Source: CAVTWH01 sp963850915
GTDB lineage: Bacteria > Actinomycetota > Actinomycetes > Mycobacteriales > Micromonosporaceae
Reading direction: 5' to 3'
NCBI GenBank assembly: GCA_963850915.1
Contig: CAWKND010000004.1
Coordinates: 930,001-994,000 of the forward strand
Length of the DNA: 64,000 nucleotides
Shown here: piece by piece, positions 15,936-23,629 of the stretch
How the letters are laid out: every line of letters begins with the position of its first letter
How positions within the stretch are numbered: the first letter of the stretch is position 1
Position numbers and translations under genes: made by a program
Notes under the pieces: generated by a model
What the model saw: the letters and a program-made list of their open reading frames with translations, nothing else
What the model was told of the DNA's origin: nothing
The model's database searches: none

Positions 15936-16826
15936 TCACGGTACCGGTCGGCCACCGGTGATCGAGACCGCCTTCGCGCCGAGGACCGCTCCGGCGTGCA
16001 GTGCGTCGAGCGGTGGTGCGCCACCGAGCCAGGCGTCCAGCAGGCCGGCGGCGAAGGCATCCCCGGCCCCGGTCGGATCGACCATGGTGGCCGGCCGCGC
16101 GGGTACCCCCACCACGTCCCCATCCCGGCTGGCCCACACCGCCCCGGACTCGGCCAGCTTCACCACCACCCGGGGGAAGTACTGGGTCAGGGTGTGCGCC
16201 AACGCCTCCGGGGTACCGGCGTGCCCGGCGAGCGCCTGCGCCTCGGCGAGGTTGGCCAGCAGCAGGTCGGCGTGGTGTACCCAGGAAAGGAACGCCGTGG
16301 CGCCGACCCGGTTCAGTGGCCCGGCCGACGCGGCGTCGACGCTGGTACCCAGGCCACGCGCGGCCGCCTCGGCCAGGGCGTACCGGCCGGCCTCCCGGGA
16401 GCCGCCGTCGAACAGGGCGTACCCGGACAGGTGCAGGTGGCGGGCGTCGGGGTAGGCGGCGAGCGCGGTGTCGATGTCCACTGTGGACAGTTCGGTGTTG
16501 GCGCCCCGGTCGCAGAGCATGGTCCGCTCGGCGCCGTGCGAGAGCACCACCACGCTGCCGGTACGCGCGTGTGGAGCGCGCCGGATGGCGGTACCCACGC
16601 CGGCGGCGGCCAGTTCGGCGAGCCGGTCGGTACCCGCCGCATCTGCCCCGACCACCCCGATGAGCGTCACCGGGCGGCGCAGCCCGGCCAGCCAGCAGGC
16701 GGTGTTGGCCGCCGACCCGCCGCCGGTGAGGTGCACCGCGGCCGGCGTGTCCGAGCCCGGTACCAGCTCCTGCGGGTGGACGGCCAGGATGTCGGTGACC
16801 ACGTCCCCGACGACCAGTACGGTCAC
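15936..16826 (-). CDS. psuK: PfkB-family kinase, probable pseudouridine kinase
   Basis: A 296-residue ribokinase-family sugar kinase. The N-terminal signature T-G-G-G-S-A-A-N-T-A is at about residues 34-43. The C-terminal signature D-P-T-G-A-G-D-A-F-A-A-G, with the catalytic Asp, is at about 247-258. By itself the sequence shows only that it phosphorylates a sugar or nucleoside. The pseudouridine assignment rests on its 4-base overlap (GTGA) with psuG: PsuK makes pseudouridine 5'-phosphate, which PsuG then splits to uracil and ribose 5-phosphate. Start GTG 16826. This is a salvage route for modified RNA nucleosides. Confidence 0.8.
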   Translation of the reverse strand: MTVLVVGDVVTDILAVHPQELVPGSDTPAAVHLTGGGSAANTACWLAGLRRPVTLIGVVGADAAGTDRLAELAAAGVGTAIRRAPHARTGSVVVLSHGAERTMLCDRGANTELSTVDIDTALAAYPDARHLHLSGYALFDGGSREAGRYALAEAAARGLGTSVDAASAGPLNRVGATAFLSWVHHADLLLANLAEAQALAGHAGTPEALAHTLTQYFPRVVVKLAESGAVWASRDGDVVGVPARPATMVDPTGAGDAFAAGLLDAWLGGAPPLDALHAGAVLGAKAVSITGGRPVP

Positions 16827-17767
16827 CCGCCACCGCCCACGGCGCCAACCGGGGACTCGGCAAGTGCGGCGGAGATCTGTGCGGCCAGCGCCGCGTTGCG
16901 CAGGATGATCCGGATGTTGACCTCGAGGCTGGCGCCCTCGGTCTCGGTGTGGAAGTGGGACAGCAGGAACGGGGTGACCGCCTTGCCGGTGATCCCCTCG
17001 TGCTCCAGCTTGGCCAGGCCGGTGAAGAGCGTCCGGTCGTGCAGCGCCGGGTCGAGCTGCTCGTCGACCGGCAGCGGATTGGCCACCAGCAGCCCGGCGC
17101 CGTGTACGCCCTGTGCCCGCTGCGCCCGGATCACCTGTGCCACCTCGGCCGCGGTGGAGACCGACCAGTCCAGGTCGAAGCCGCTGTCGCTGATGAAGAA
17201 GCCGGGGAAGCGGCGGGTACCGAAGCCGAGTACGGCCACCCCGAGCGTCTCCAGCCGCTCCAGCGTTGCCCCGACGTCGAGGATCGACTTGACCCCGGCG
17301 CAGACCACCGCGACGGGGGTACGGGCCAGCGTGGTCAGGTCGGCCGACTCGTCGAAGGTGGTGGTCGCCTCCCGGTGCACGCCGCCGAGCCCGCCGGTGG
17401 CGAAGACCGGGATACCCGCGGCCGCCGCCACCGCGCTGGTGCTGGCCACGGTGGTGGCCCCGTCGACGCCTTGGGCCGCGGCCACGGCCAGGTCACGGAC
17501 GGACAACTTCACCACACTGGTACCGGTGGCCAACCGGCTCAGCTCCGCCCCGTCCAGCCCCACCACGAGCTCGCCGTCGATCATGCCGATGGTGGCCGGG
17601 GTCGCCCCGTGCTCGGCAACCGTCGCCTCGATGCGCCGGGCGACCTCCAGGTTCCGTGGCCGGGGCAGCCCGTGGGCGACGATCGTGCTCTCCAGGGCCA
17701 CCACCGGGCGGCCCGCGTCCAGCGCCTCGCGTACCCGGGCGCCGTACCTGATCCGCAGCTCAGTCAC
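16823..17767 (-). CDS. psuG: Pseudouridine-5'-phosphate glycosidase
   Basis: A 314-residue enzyme that cleaves the C-C glycosidic bond of pseudouridine 5'-phosphate. Characteristic segments are V-A-L-E-S-T-I-V-A-H-G-L-P-R-P (substrate loop), A-T-I-G-M-I-D-G, F-A-T-G-G-L-G-G-V-H-R, and the V-C-A-G-V-K-S-I-L-D segment with the catalytic Lys region. T-R-R-F-P-G-F-F follows. The length matches the family. GTG 17767 is preferred over the longer open frame because TACCGT stands 7 bases before it and homologues start at T-E-L-x-I. It is the first gene of the psuG-psuK operon and is divergent from the GT87 gene. Confidence 0.9.
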   Translation of the reverse strand: MTELRIRYGARVREALDAGRPVVALESTIVAHGLPRPRNLEVARRIEATVAEHGATPATIGMIDGELVVGLDGAELSRLATGTSVVKLSVRDLAVAAAQGVDGATTVASTSAVAAAAGIPVFATGGLGGVHREATTTFDESADLTTLARTPVAVVCAGVKSILDVGATLERLETLGVAVLGFGTRRFPGFFISDSGFDLDWSVSTAAEVAQVIRAQRAQGVHGAGLLVANPLPVDEQLDPALHDRTLFTGLAKLEHEGITGKAVTPFLLSHFHTETEGASLEVNIRIILRNAALAAQISAALAESPVGAVGGGG

Positions 17768-17774
17768 GCACGTC

Positions 17775-17780
17775 ACGGTA
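17775..17780 (-). promoter_or_regulatory. Candidate -10 box (TACCGT) for psuG-psuK
   Basis: Seven bases before the psuG GTG on the minus strand, without a ribosome-binding site: a leaderless candidate. Confidence 0.4.
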
Positions 17781-17891
17781 CCGGCCCGAGCCGGCCGTAC
17801 CCCCGGCATCCGGGTCTTGCCGTCACCGCGCGTGACCAGATAGCTTGGCAGCCGCACCCTCCGTGTGTGGTTGCACCGACTTGTGGTCTCC

Positions 17892-17935
17892 AAACCCCCC
17901 GTCTCTAAATCCCCCGTCCCTAAATCCCCGTCTCA
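17892..17935. repeat. Three imperfect 14-15-bp tandem repeats upstream of the GT87 gene
   Basis: Units start AAACCCCCCGTCTCT, AAATCCCCCGTCCCT and AAATCCCCGTCTCA. They lie in the divergent psuG / GT87 intergenic region and may be a binding array or a slippage product. Confidence 0.7.
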
Positions 17936-17967
17936 CCCTCAGTGCTGCGCCCCTCGGAAGGCCCCTC

Positions 17968-19368
17968 ATGCTCGGCACCCGGTTCTCCGCACCCGCCCGC
18001 CCGTCGGGTACGCCGCTGCGGGTACCCGACGCCTGGCTGGTACCCGGGCTGCTGGTGTTCCTGGGCAGCCTGTTCTGGTACCTGCAGGAGCTGCGCCGGT
18101 ACCAGTTCATCCTCTGGGGTGGCCTGGACCTGAAGGTCTACCAGGGCGGCGGGCTGGCGCTGCGGCACGGCCAGCACGTCTACGACATGGGCTGGACCGA
18201 CATCAACCTGCCCTACACCTACCCGCCGATCACGCTGCTGCCGAACGCGCTGCTGTCGATGCTGACCCACCGGCACGCGCTGATCTTGATGAGCGCGGTC
18301 ACCGTGGGCTGTGTCGCGGTCAGCGCCTGGTACGCCCTCGGCATGGCCGGCGTACCGACCGGCCGGGGCCGGCTGGGGCTGACGGCCGCCATTGCCGGCC
18401 TGTCGGTGTGGCTGGAGCCGGTGCTCGCGACGATCAACCTGGGGCAGGTCAACGCGATCGTCATGGTGCTGGTCATCGCCGACCTGGCGCAGCCGGACCG
18501 GCGCCGGTGGAAGGGCGTGGGCATCGGCCTGGCCACCGGGATCAAGCTGGTACCCGGGCTGTTCATCGTCTACCTGCTGCTCACCCGGCGGTTCCGGGCG
18601 GCCGTGGTGAGCGCCGGAGTCTTCGTCGGCACGGTGCTGCTCGGCTTCCTGATCACGCCCGGCGACGCGGCGCGCTACTGGGGCGGCGAGTTCCTCGACT
18701 CCAAGCGGGTCGCCTCCGTGGTCGGCGTCGGCTACCTGGGCAACCAGTCCCTGCACGGCTTCGCCGCCCGGCTGACCGGCGACGACAACACGCTGCTGTG
18801 GCTGCCGCTGGCGCTGCTCGTACTGGTCGGCGGGATGCTGGTGGCGACCCTGACGCACCAGCGCGGGCAGGAGCTGCTCGCGGTACTGCTGGTCGCCATC
18901 ACCGCTCTGTTGATCACTCCGGTCGCCTGGTCGCACCACTGGGTGTGGGTGGTACCGCTGCTGATCTTCGCGTGGAGTGCCCCCGCCCGGCTGGCCGGCA
19001 ACCGGCAGGTGCTCGCCCAGGTCGGCGCGGCGATCCTGACCGCGGCCTTCGTGGCCTGGCCGTTCTGGGACGCCGCGGTCGGACCGGTGGTACCCCTGGG
19101 GCTGATCTGGCACACCACCGGCCACCTCGGTACCGGCCTGATCGGCTCGACGCTGCACGAGACGTACACGATCGCCGGCGTGGGGCTGATCGTCGGTACG
19201 GCGCTGTGGCTCTGGCTGACCAGGACACGCACAGTCACCCCGGCGGTACCGGCGCAGCGGCACGGGTACGCCGATGACGACCAGTTGACACAGTCGGTAA
19301 CGGTTCCGCGTCAGAAAACCCCGGTGGAGGCGCTCGACACCGCGGGCGTGGACCGCACCCTGGCATGA
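17968..19368 (+). CDS. GT87-family polyprenyl-phosphate-dependent mannosyltransferase-like membrane protein
   Basis: A 466-residue polytopic membrane protein with about 10-12 hydrophobic segments. The first external loop contains G-G-L-D-L-K-V-Y, whose D is in the usual catalytic position of GT-C enzymes, and then N-L-P-Y-T-Y-P-P, a P-P motif typical of GT87. The family includes alpha-1,2-mannosyltransferases that extend phosphatidylinositol mannosides or lipomannan using polyprenyl-phosphate mannose. The exact acceptor is not shown. ATG 17968 has GGAAGG 8 bases upstream. The gene overlaps the next one by 4 bases, so the two are co-transcribed. Confidence 0.82.
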   Translation: MLGTRFSAPARPSGTPLRVPDAWLVPGLLVFLGSLFWYLQELRRYQFILWGGLDLKVYQGGGLALRHGQHVYDMGWTDINLPYTYPPITLLPNALLSMLTHRHALILMSAVTVGCVAVSAWYALGMAGVPTGRGRLGLTAAIAGLSVWLEPVLATINLGQVNAIVMVLVIADLAQPDRRRWKGVGIGLATGIKLVPGLFIVYLLLTRRFRAAVVSAGVFVGTVLLGFLITPGDAARYWGGEFLDSKRVASVVGVGYLGNQSLHGFAARLTGDDNTLLWLPLALLVLVGGMLVATLTHQRGQELLAVLLVAITALLITPVAWSHHWVWVVPLLIFAWSAPARLAGNRQVLAQVGAAILTAAFVAWPFWDAAVGPVVPLGLIWHTTGHLGTGLIGSTLHETYTIAGVGLIVGTALWLWLTRTRTVTPAVPAQRHGYADDDQLTQSVTVPRQKTPVEALDTAGVDRTLA

Positions 19369-19994
19369 TTCTGGGCGTGCTGACCACGTCCACACCCCCA
19401 CGATTGGGCACACTTCGCCGCGTCGGAGCCCTGCTCTGCGCCCTGATCGCCGCTGTCGTGCTCGTCCTCGGTGTCCTCGGCGTCGCCGACTTCGGCCGGT
19501 TGGTGGTCCTGCGTACCTTCTTCAGCGACCCGTTCAGCGCGCTCTTCCTGGTGCTGATCCTGACGCTGGCGGCGGTCTGGCTCGGCATGCCGGTGCGTAG
19601 CGAAGCCGACGACCGGGGCCGCGCCCGTACCCGCATCGTGCTGATCGTCTTCACGGTGCTGTCGCTGCTCGCCACCCTGTTCGTACGCGGCCACTGGTTC
19701 GTCTACGACCCCGAGATCGTCGCGCACGCGCCCGCGGGCGACAGGGTGGTGGCCAAGGTACGGCAGGCCGCCTCCGACGACTCCCGCGCCTACCACGTGC
19801 ACCTGTTCAGCGGTACCGGCCTGGGCGCGAAGGACCTGGGCGACTTCGGCGCCCCGTGCGGCGACTTCAAGGCCAGCTTCGCGGCCGCCGACGAGCTGCT
19901 GGTCACCTCGGTCTACGGCGACTTCCACCTGCACTTCGACCCGGCCACCGGCGCCCCACGGGATCACATCGGAATCTCCTGCGCGGCCGGTTGA
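19365..19994 (+). CDS. Hypothetical membrane protein co-transcribed with the GT87 gene
   Basis: I do not recognise this family. The 209-residue product has three hydrophobic segments (about residues 19-42, 57-75 and 89-107). A soluble C-terminal domain of about 95 residues follows, with one Cys in A-P-C-G-D-F and one in the final I-S-C-A-A-G, a possible disulfide if it faces outward. ATG 19365 overlaps the previous stop (ATGA); a GTG at 19377 is also possible and would drop four residues. Co-transcription with a lipoglycan-type glycosyltransferase suggests an envelope role, but that is inference. Confidence 0.65.
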   Translation: MILGVLTTSTPPRLGTLRRVGALLCALIAAVVLVLGVLGVADFGRLVVLRTFFSDPFSALFLVLILTLAAVWLGMPVRSEADDRGRARTRIVLIVFTVLSLLATLFVRGHWFVYDPEIVAHAPAGDRVVAKVRQAASDDSRAYHVHLFSGTGLGAKDLGDFGAPCGDFKASFAAADELLVTSVYGDFHLHFDPATGAPRDHIGISCAAG

Positions 19995-20060
19995 GGCGTC
20001 CACCCGGCCCCGACCGGGTACGGCTGGGCAGCGACCGCCCGGGTTTGAGACACTGGGCTG

Positions 20061-20354
20061 GTGACCACACCTGTCCAGCCGGTGGCCCCGGCACCCCAGA
20101 AGGCCGGCTCGACCGCGGTCGAGGAGCGCACCGACTACCGCTACGACGCCGGTGACGACGAGCGCTTCTCGCACTACGCGCCGAAAGAAAAGATCATGCT
20201 GGCGATGATCGAAGGTACCCCCGTGCGCGCGCTCTGCGGCAAGCTCTGGGTACCCTCCCGCGACCCCAAGCGCTTCCCGGTCTGCCCGGCCTGCAAGGAG
20301 ATCTTCGAGGACCCGAACCGGGCCTACGACGGCCCCGAGAAGTCCGACGACTGA
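20061..20354 (+). CDS. DUF3039 family protein
   Basis: A 97-residue cytosolic protein with the conserved middle H-Y-A-P-K-E-K-I-M-L-A-M-I-E-G-T-P-V-R-A-L-C-G-K-x-W-V-P and then P-V-C-P-A-C-K-E-I. Three Cys in C-x15-C-x2-C spacing suggest a zinc site. The function of DUF3039 is not known. GTG 20061 follows a GACACT box by 7 bases, another leaderless candidate. The gene stands upstream of a TRIC channel and a helicase on the same strand; the DUF3039-helicase vicinity is common in actinobacteria as I recall. Confidence 0.85.
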   Translation: MTTPVQPVAPAPQKAGSTAVEERTDYRYDAGDDERFSHYAPKEKIMLAMIEGTPVRALCGKLWVPSRDPKRFPVCPACKEIFEDPNRAYDGPEKSDD

Positions 20355-20372
20355 CCCCGGTACGCCGCGCCG

Positions 20373-21017
20373 GTGGAGAACCCCACCCTGCTCGTTGCCG
20401 AACTTGTCGGGGTCGCGGTCTTCGCGGCCTCCGGCGCCTCGGCCGGGGTGGCCAAGCGGCTCGACCTGTTCGGCGTGGCCTTCGTCGGCGCGGTCGCCGC
20501 GCTCGGCGGGGGCATCGTCCGTGACCTGCTGATCGGCGACATCCCGCCGTACGCCTTCACGCACTGGCCCTATCTGACGGTGGCGATCTGCGCCGCGCTG
20601 CTGATGTTCTGGCTGCACCCGCAGTACGGACGCGCGCGCCGGACCGTACTCGTGCTGGACGCCGCCGGGCTGGGCCTGTTCACCGCCACCGGCACGCTCA
20701 AGGCACTGGACGCGCACGTACCTGCGGTCGGCGCCTGCCTGATCGGGATGATCGCGGCGATCGGCGGCGGTCTCGGCCGCGACCTGCTGACCGTGGAGAT
20801 CCCGTTCGTGCTGCGCCGGGAGATCTACGCGATGGCCGCGCTGTTGGGCGCCGCCCTGGTGGTCGGCCTGGTCCACCTGCACCTGCCCCGAGGCGTGATC
20901 ATCGTGCTGACGGCGTCGCTGATCTTCCTGGTACGCATCCTCGCGGTGCGCAACAAATGGGAGGCACCCACGGCGCGCGGTAGCACCGACACCGGTGATG
21001 ACGGAGGTACCGGCTAG
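20373..21017 (+). CDS. TRIC-family cation channel (UPF0126/YicG)
   Basis: A 214-residue seven-segment membrane protein built of two repeated units. Each has the ion-path signature: A-L-G-G-G-I-V-R-D-L-L near residue 45 and A-I-G-G-G-L-G-R-D-L-L near residue 130. Prokaryotic TRIC proteins form trimeric monovalent-cation channels. The hydrophilic tail after about residue 195 is variable. GTG 20373 lies 19 bases after the DUF3039 stop, with little room for a separate promoter, so co-transcription is likely. Confidence 0.88.
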   Translation: MENPTLLVAELVGVAVFAASGASAGVAKRLDLFGVAFVGAVAALGGGIVRDLLIGDIPPYAFTHWPYLTVAICAALLMFWLHPQYGRARRTVLVLDAAGLGLFTATGTLKALDAHVPAVGACLIGMIAAIGGGLGRDLLTVEIPFVLRREIYAMAALLGAALVVGLVHLHLPRGVIIVLTASLIFLVRILAVRNKWEAPTARGSTDTGDDGGTG

Positions 21018-21182
21018 ACTGGTGTATGCCTTCGCGGCCGGTGTGGCGCGGGGGCGTTTGCGTGGCCACCGCTGCTGGCGTGGCCGTGTGGATGCTGTGT
21101 TCCCGTTGGCCTGCAAGGGATGTAGTCCCGCAGGGGATGGGGCCGCCGGTGTTGAAGACAACTGATCGGGGAGGGTTGCCGC
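21015..21182 (+). promoter_or_regulatory. Promoter and structured leader of the helicase gene
   Basis: TAGACT (21015-21020) stands 5 bases before an ATG at 21026 that opens a different frame running into the helicase gene. The leader also holds a hairpin at about 21111-21135 (arms CCTGC/GCAGG enclosing GGGA/TCCC). The helicase start has its own GGGAGGG site. An upstream reading frame or attenuator is possible; this is a hypothesis. Confidence 0.4.
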
Positions 21183-22892
21183 ATGCCGCCGACACCCGAC
21201 CTGGAGCGCTTCCCGCCGCTGCGCTCGTGGCAGCGCAAGGCGATGGTGGGCTACCTGCGCCGCCGGGACGAGGACTTCCTGGCGGTGGCGACCCCGGGCG
21301 CCGGCAAGACCACCTTCGCGCTGCGGATCGCGGCTGAGCTGCTGGCCGACGGTACCGTCGAGGCGCTCACCGTGGTGACCCCGACCGAGCACCTGAAAAC
21401 CCAGTGGTCGCGCGCCGCGGCGCTGGTCGGCATCCAGCTCGACCCGGCCTTCCGCAACGCCGACGTGCACTCCTCAGCCGACTTCCACGGCACCGTGGTC
21501 ACCTACGCGCAGGTCGGCATGGCGCCCGCCGTACACCGCCGCCGTACCCTCACCCGGCGCACCCTGGTCATCCTGGACGAGATCCACCACGCCGGCGACT
21601 CGCGCTCCTGGGGCGAGGGGGTACGCGCCGCGTTCGAGCCAGCGGTACGCCGGCTGATGCTCACCGGTACGCCGTTCCGGTCGGACGAGAACCCGATCCC
21701 GTTCGTGCGGTACGAGCGCGGCAGCGACGGCGTGCAGCGCTCCCGCTCCGATTCCAGCTACGGCTACGGCGACGCACTACGCGACGGCGTGGTACGCCCG
21801 GTGATCTTCCTGGCCTACTCGGGGGAGACCCGGTGGCGTACCAGCGCCGGTGACGAGCTGGCTGCCCGGCTCGGTGAACCGATGACCAACGACCTGGTGG
21901 CACAGGCCTGGCGGACCGCGCTGGACCCGTCCGGCGACTGGATGCCGCAGGTGCTGCGTGCTGCCGACGCCCGGCTGTCGGTCTTGCGCAGCCACGGGAT
22001 GATCGATGCCGGTGGTCTGGTGATCGCCACCGACCAGCAGGCCGCCCGCGCGTACGCCAAGCTGCTGCACACGATCACCGGCGAGCCGGCGGTGGTGGTG
22101 CTCTCCGACGACGCCGGTGCCTCGGGGCGGATCGCGGCGTTCGGTGACTCCCAACAGCGCTGGCTGGTGGCGGTACGGATGGTGTCGGAGGGGGTGGACA
22201 TCCCGCGGCTGGCGGTCGGTGTGTACGCCACCAGCGCCTCGACGCCGCTCTTCTTCGCTCAGGCGGTTGGGCGCTTCGTCCGGGTACGCCGCCCCGGGGA
22301 GACCGCCTCGGTGTTCCTGCCGAGCGTGGCGCACCTGCTCGGGCTGGCCAGCGAGATGGAGCTGCAGCGCGACCACGTACTCGGCGCGCCGAAGTCACCG
22401 GACGGGCTGGACGACTCCCTGCTGGAGCGGGCGGCCCGCAACGAGCAGGCAAGCGGGGAGCTGGAGAAGCGCTTCGAGGCGCTGTCGGCCACCGCCGAAC
22501 TCGATCAGGTGATCTTCGACGGTGCCTCGTTCGGTACGCCCGTGCTCACCGGTAGCCGTGAGGAGGAGGAGTACCTGGGGATTCCCGGGCTGCTCACCGC
22601 CGACCAGGTGGCTACCCTGCTGCACCGGCGCCAGGCCGAGCAGGTGGCTGCCCAGCGGCGTACCCGCGCGGCAGCGCCGCAGCCGGTGGTCGAGCTGCCG
22701 CAGAGCTCAGCCGAGCGGCGGGTACTGCTCCGCCGCCAACTCAACGAACTGGTCGGCGCCCACCACCACCGCAGTGGCCTGCCGCACGGCAAGATCCATG
22801 CCGAACTGCGCCGGCTCTGTGGCGGGCCGCCCAGCGCTCAGGCGACGATCGAGCAGCTGGAAGAGCGGATCGCCGCCATCCAGACCCTCTGA
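21183..22892 (+). CDS. DEAD/DEAH-box helicase (superfamily 2)
   Basis: A 569-residue ATP-dependent nucleic-acid helicase. Motif I is A-T-P-G-A-G-K-T (about residues 36-43), motif II D-E-I-H-H (about 126-130), motif III L-T-G-T-P-F-R, motif V M-V-S-E-G-V-D-I-P, and motif VI Q-A-V-G-R-F-V-R-V-R. The fold resembles the restriction-type SF2 helicases widespread in actinobacteria; the substrate is unknown. A C-terminal extension (about residues 430-569) is coiled-coil-like with many Gln/Arg. ATG 21183 has GGGGAGGG upstream. The last codons run straight into a 16-bp tandem repeat. Confidence 0.9.
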   Translation: MPPTPDLERFPPLRSWQRKAMVGYLRRRDEDFLAVATPGAGKTTFALRIAAELLADGTVEALTVVTPTEHLKTQWSRAAALVGIQLDPAFRNADVHSSADFHGTVVTYAQVGMAPAVHRRRTLTRRTLVILDEIHHAGDSRSWGEGVRAAFEPAVRRLMLTGTPFRSDENPIPFVRYERGSDGVQRSRSDSSYGYGDALRDGVVRPVIFLAYSGETRWRTSAGDELAARLGEPMTNDLVAQAWRTALDPSGDWMPQVLRAADARLSVLRSHGMIDAGGLVIATDQQAARAYAKLLHTITGEPAVVVLSDDAGASGRIAAFGDSQQRWLVAVRMVSEGVDIPRLAVGVYATSASTPLFFAQAVGRFVRVRRPGETASVFLPSVAHLLGLASEMELQRDHVLGAPKSPDGLDDSLLERAARNEQASGELEKRFEALSATAELDQVIFDGASFGTPVLTGSREEEEYLGIPGLLTADQVATLLHRRQAEQVAAQRRTRAAAPQPVVELPQSSAERRVLLRRQLNELVGAHHHRSGLPHGKIHAELRRLCGGPPSAQATIEQLEERIAAIQTL

Positions 22893-23001
22893 CCGCCAGA
22901 CCCGCTGGCTGCCAGACCCGCTGACCGCCAGACCTGCTGACCGCCAGACCTGCTGACCGTCAGACCTGCTGAGCGTCAGACCCGCGGAGTGCCGGACCCC
23001 G
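22890..23001 (+). repeat. Seven 16-bp tandem repeats at the helicase stop codon
   Basis: Units of type CTGACCGCCAGACCTG follow one another from 22890 to 23001; units 3 and 4 are identical and the outer ones have drifted. The first unit contains the stop codon and resembles the last codons of the gene, so the array likely arose by slippage from the gene end. Confidence 0.95.
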
Positions 23002-23041
23002 CTGAGCGTTGGTCACCCACGCTGGTGACCGGAGAGAGAAC

Positions 23042-23071
23042 GAGCGGGTGGCTCACCGGAGCCACCCGCTC
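23042..23071. terminator. Perfect 12-bp hairpin between converging genes
   Basis: Arms 23042-23053 and 23060-23071 pair exactly around CACCGG, with extra GAGAGA/TCTCTC pairing outside. It separates the helicase gene (+) from the DUF7455 gene (-). Confidence 0.75.
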
Positions 23072-23090
23072 TTCGGTCTCTCGCGCTCGC

Positions 23091-23324
23091 TCAGTTGGCC
23101 TGGAGCTCGCTGCCGCGCCACTCGAAGTCGGGGGCTACCGCGACATCTACAGCGATCTTGACAAGGCTGTCCGCGTACTTGTTCGCGTGGTGGCCACAGA
23201 ACACAAGCTGACCACCGCCCGCGGTCATCACCCGCAGCTTGCCGGCCGCCAAACAGCGGTCGCACCGCTCCTCGGCGCCGGGGACCGCCACCGTTTCCGG
23301 CGGCGGCATGAGGGTTGGGGTCAT
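23091..23324 (-). CDS. DUF7455-like small zinc-ribbon protein next to sigA
   Basis: A 77-residue protein. It contains E-R-C-D-R-C-L-A-A-G-K followed by L-V-F-C-G-H-H-A, a C-x2-C ... C-x2-H arrangement that should bind zinc. Proteins of this type are commonly encoded just downstream of the principal sigma gene in actinobacteria. Their role is unknown. ATG 23324 is chosen because GGAGGAGAAGG lies immediately upstream; the frame stays open to 23393 without a better start. sigA is 305 bases upstream on the same strand. Confidence 0.78.
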   Translation of the reverse strand: MTPTLMPPPETVAVPGAEERCDRCLAAGKLRVMTAGGGQLVFCGHHANKYADSLVKIAVDVAVAPDFEWRGSELQAN

Positions 23325-23559
23325 CGCCTTCTCCTCCTGATAGTCACCGACGAACGCAAAACCAGGTTCAGTACTCACGTCACCGTCCAACACCCTGCCG
23401 GGGGCTGAACTTCCCGTTGTACGCCTTGGGGACCAGGGTCACACCGGGTACTGACAGTTTCCAGCCTCTCAACTCAAACACCCCGCCGCCATATCGTCTT
23501 GGTTACAGGACCGAGACATTGGTTGCTGGTACGTCCAAATCGTGGCCCGGTGACCGAAT

Positions 23560-23591
23560 CCGGCGCCCGTACCAGGTGGTACGAGCGCCGG
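23560..23591 (-). terminator. Hairpin downstream of sigA (in the 305-bp gap before the DUF7455 gene)
   Basis: Arms of 7 and 6 bp (CCGGCGC...GCGCCGG and CGTACC...GGTACG) pair around AGGT, with one mismatched pair between them. The rest of 23325-23629 is less GC-rich and should carry the DUF7455 promoter; I cannot fix its boxes. Confidence 0.6.
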
Positions 23592-23629
23592 CTGCGGGTC
23601 GTTCAAAGCGTCTGTCAGCCGATCGGGGA

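Noticed and set aside
22890..23001. CRISPR array
   Set aside because: Units are contiguous 16-bp tandem repeats with no spacers, and no cas gene is near.
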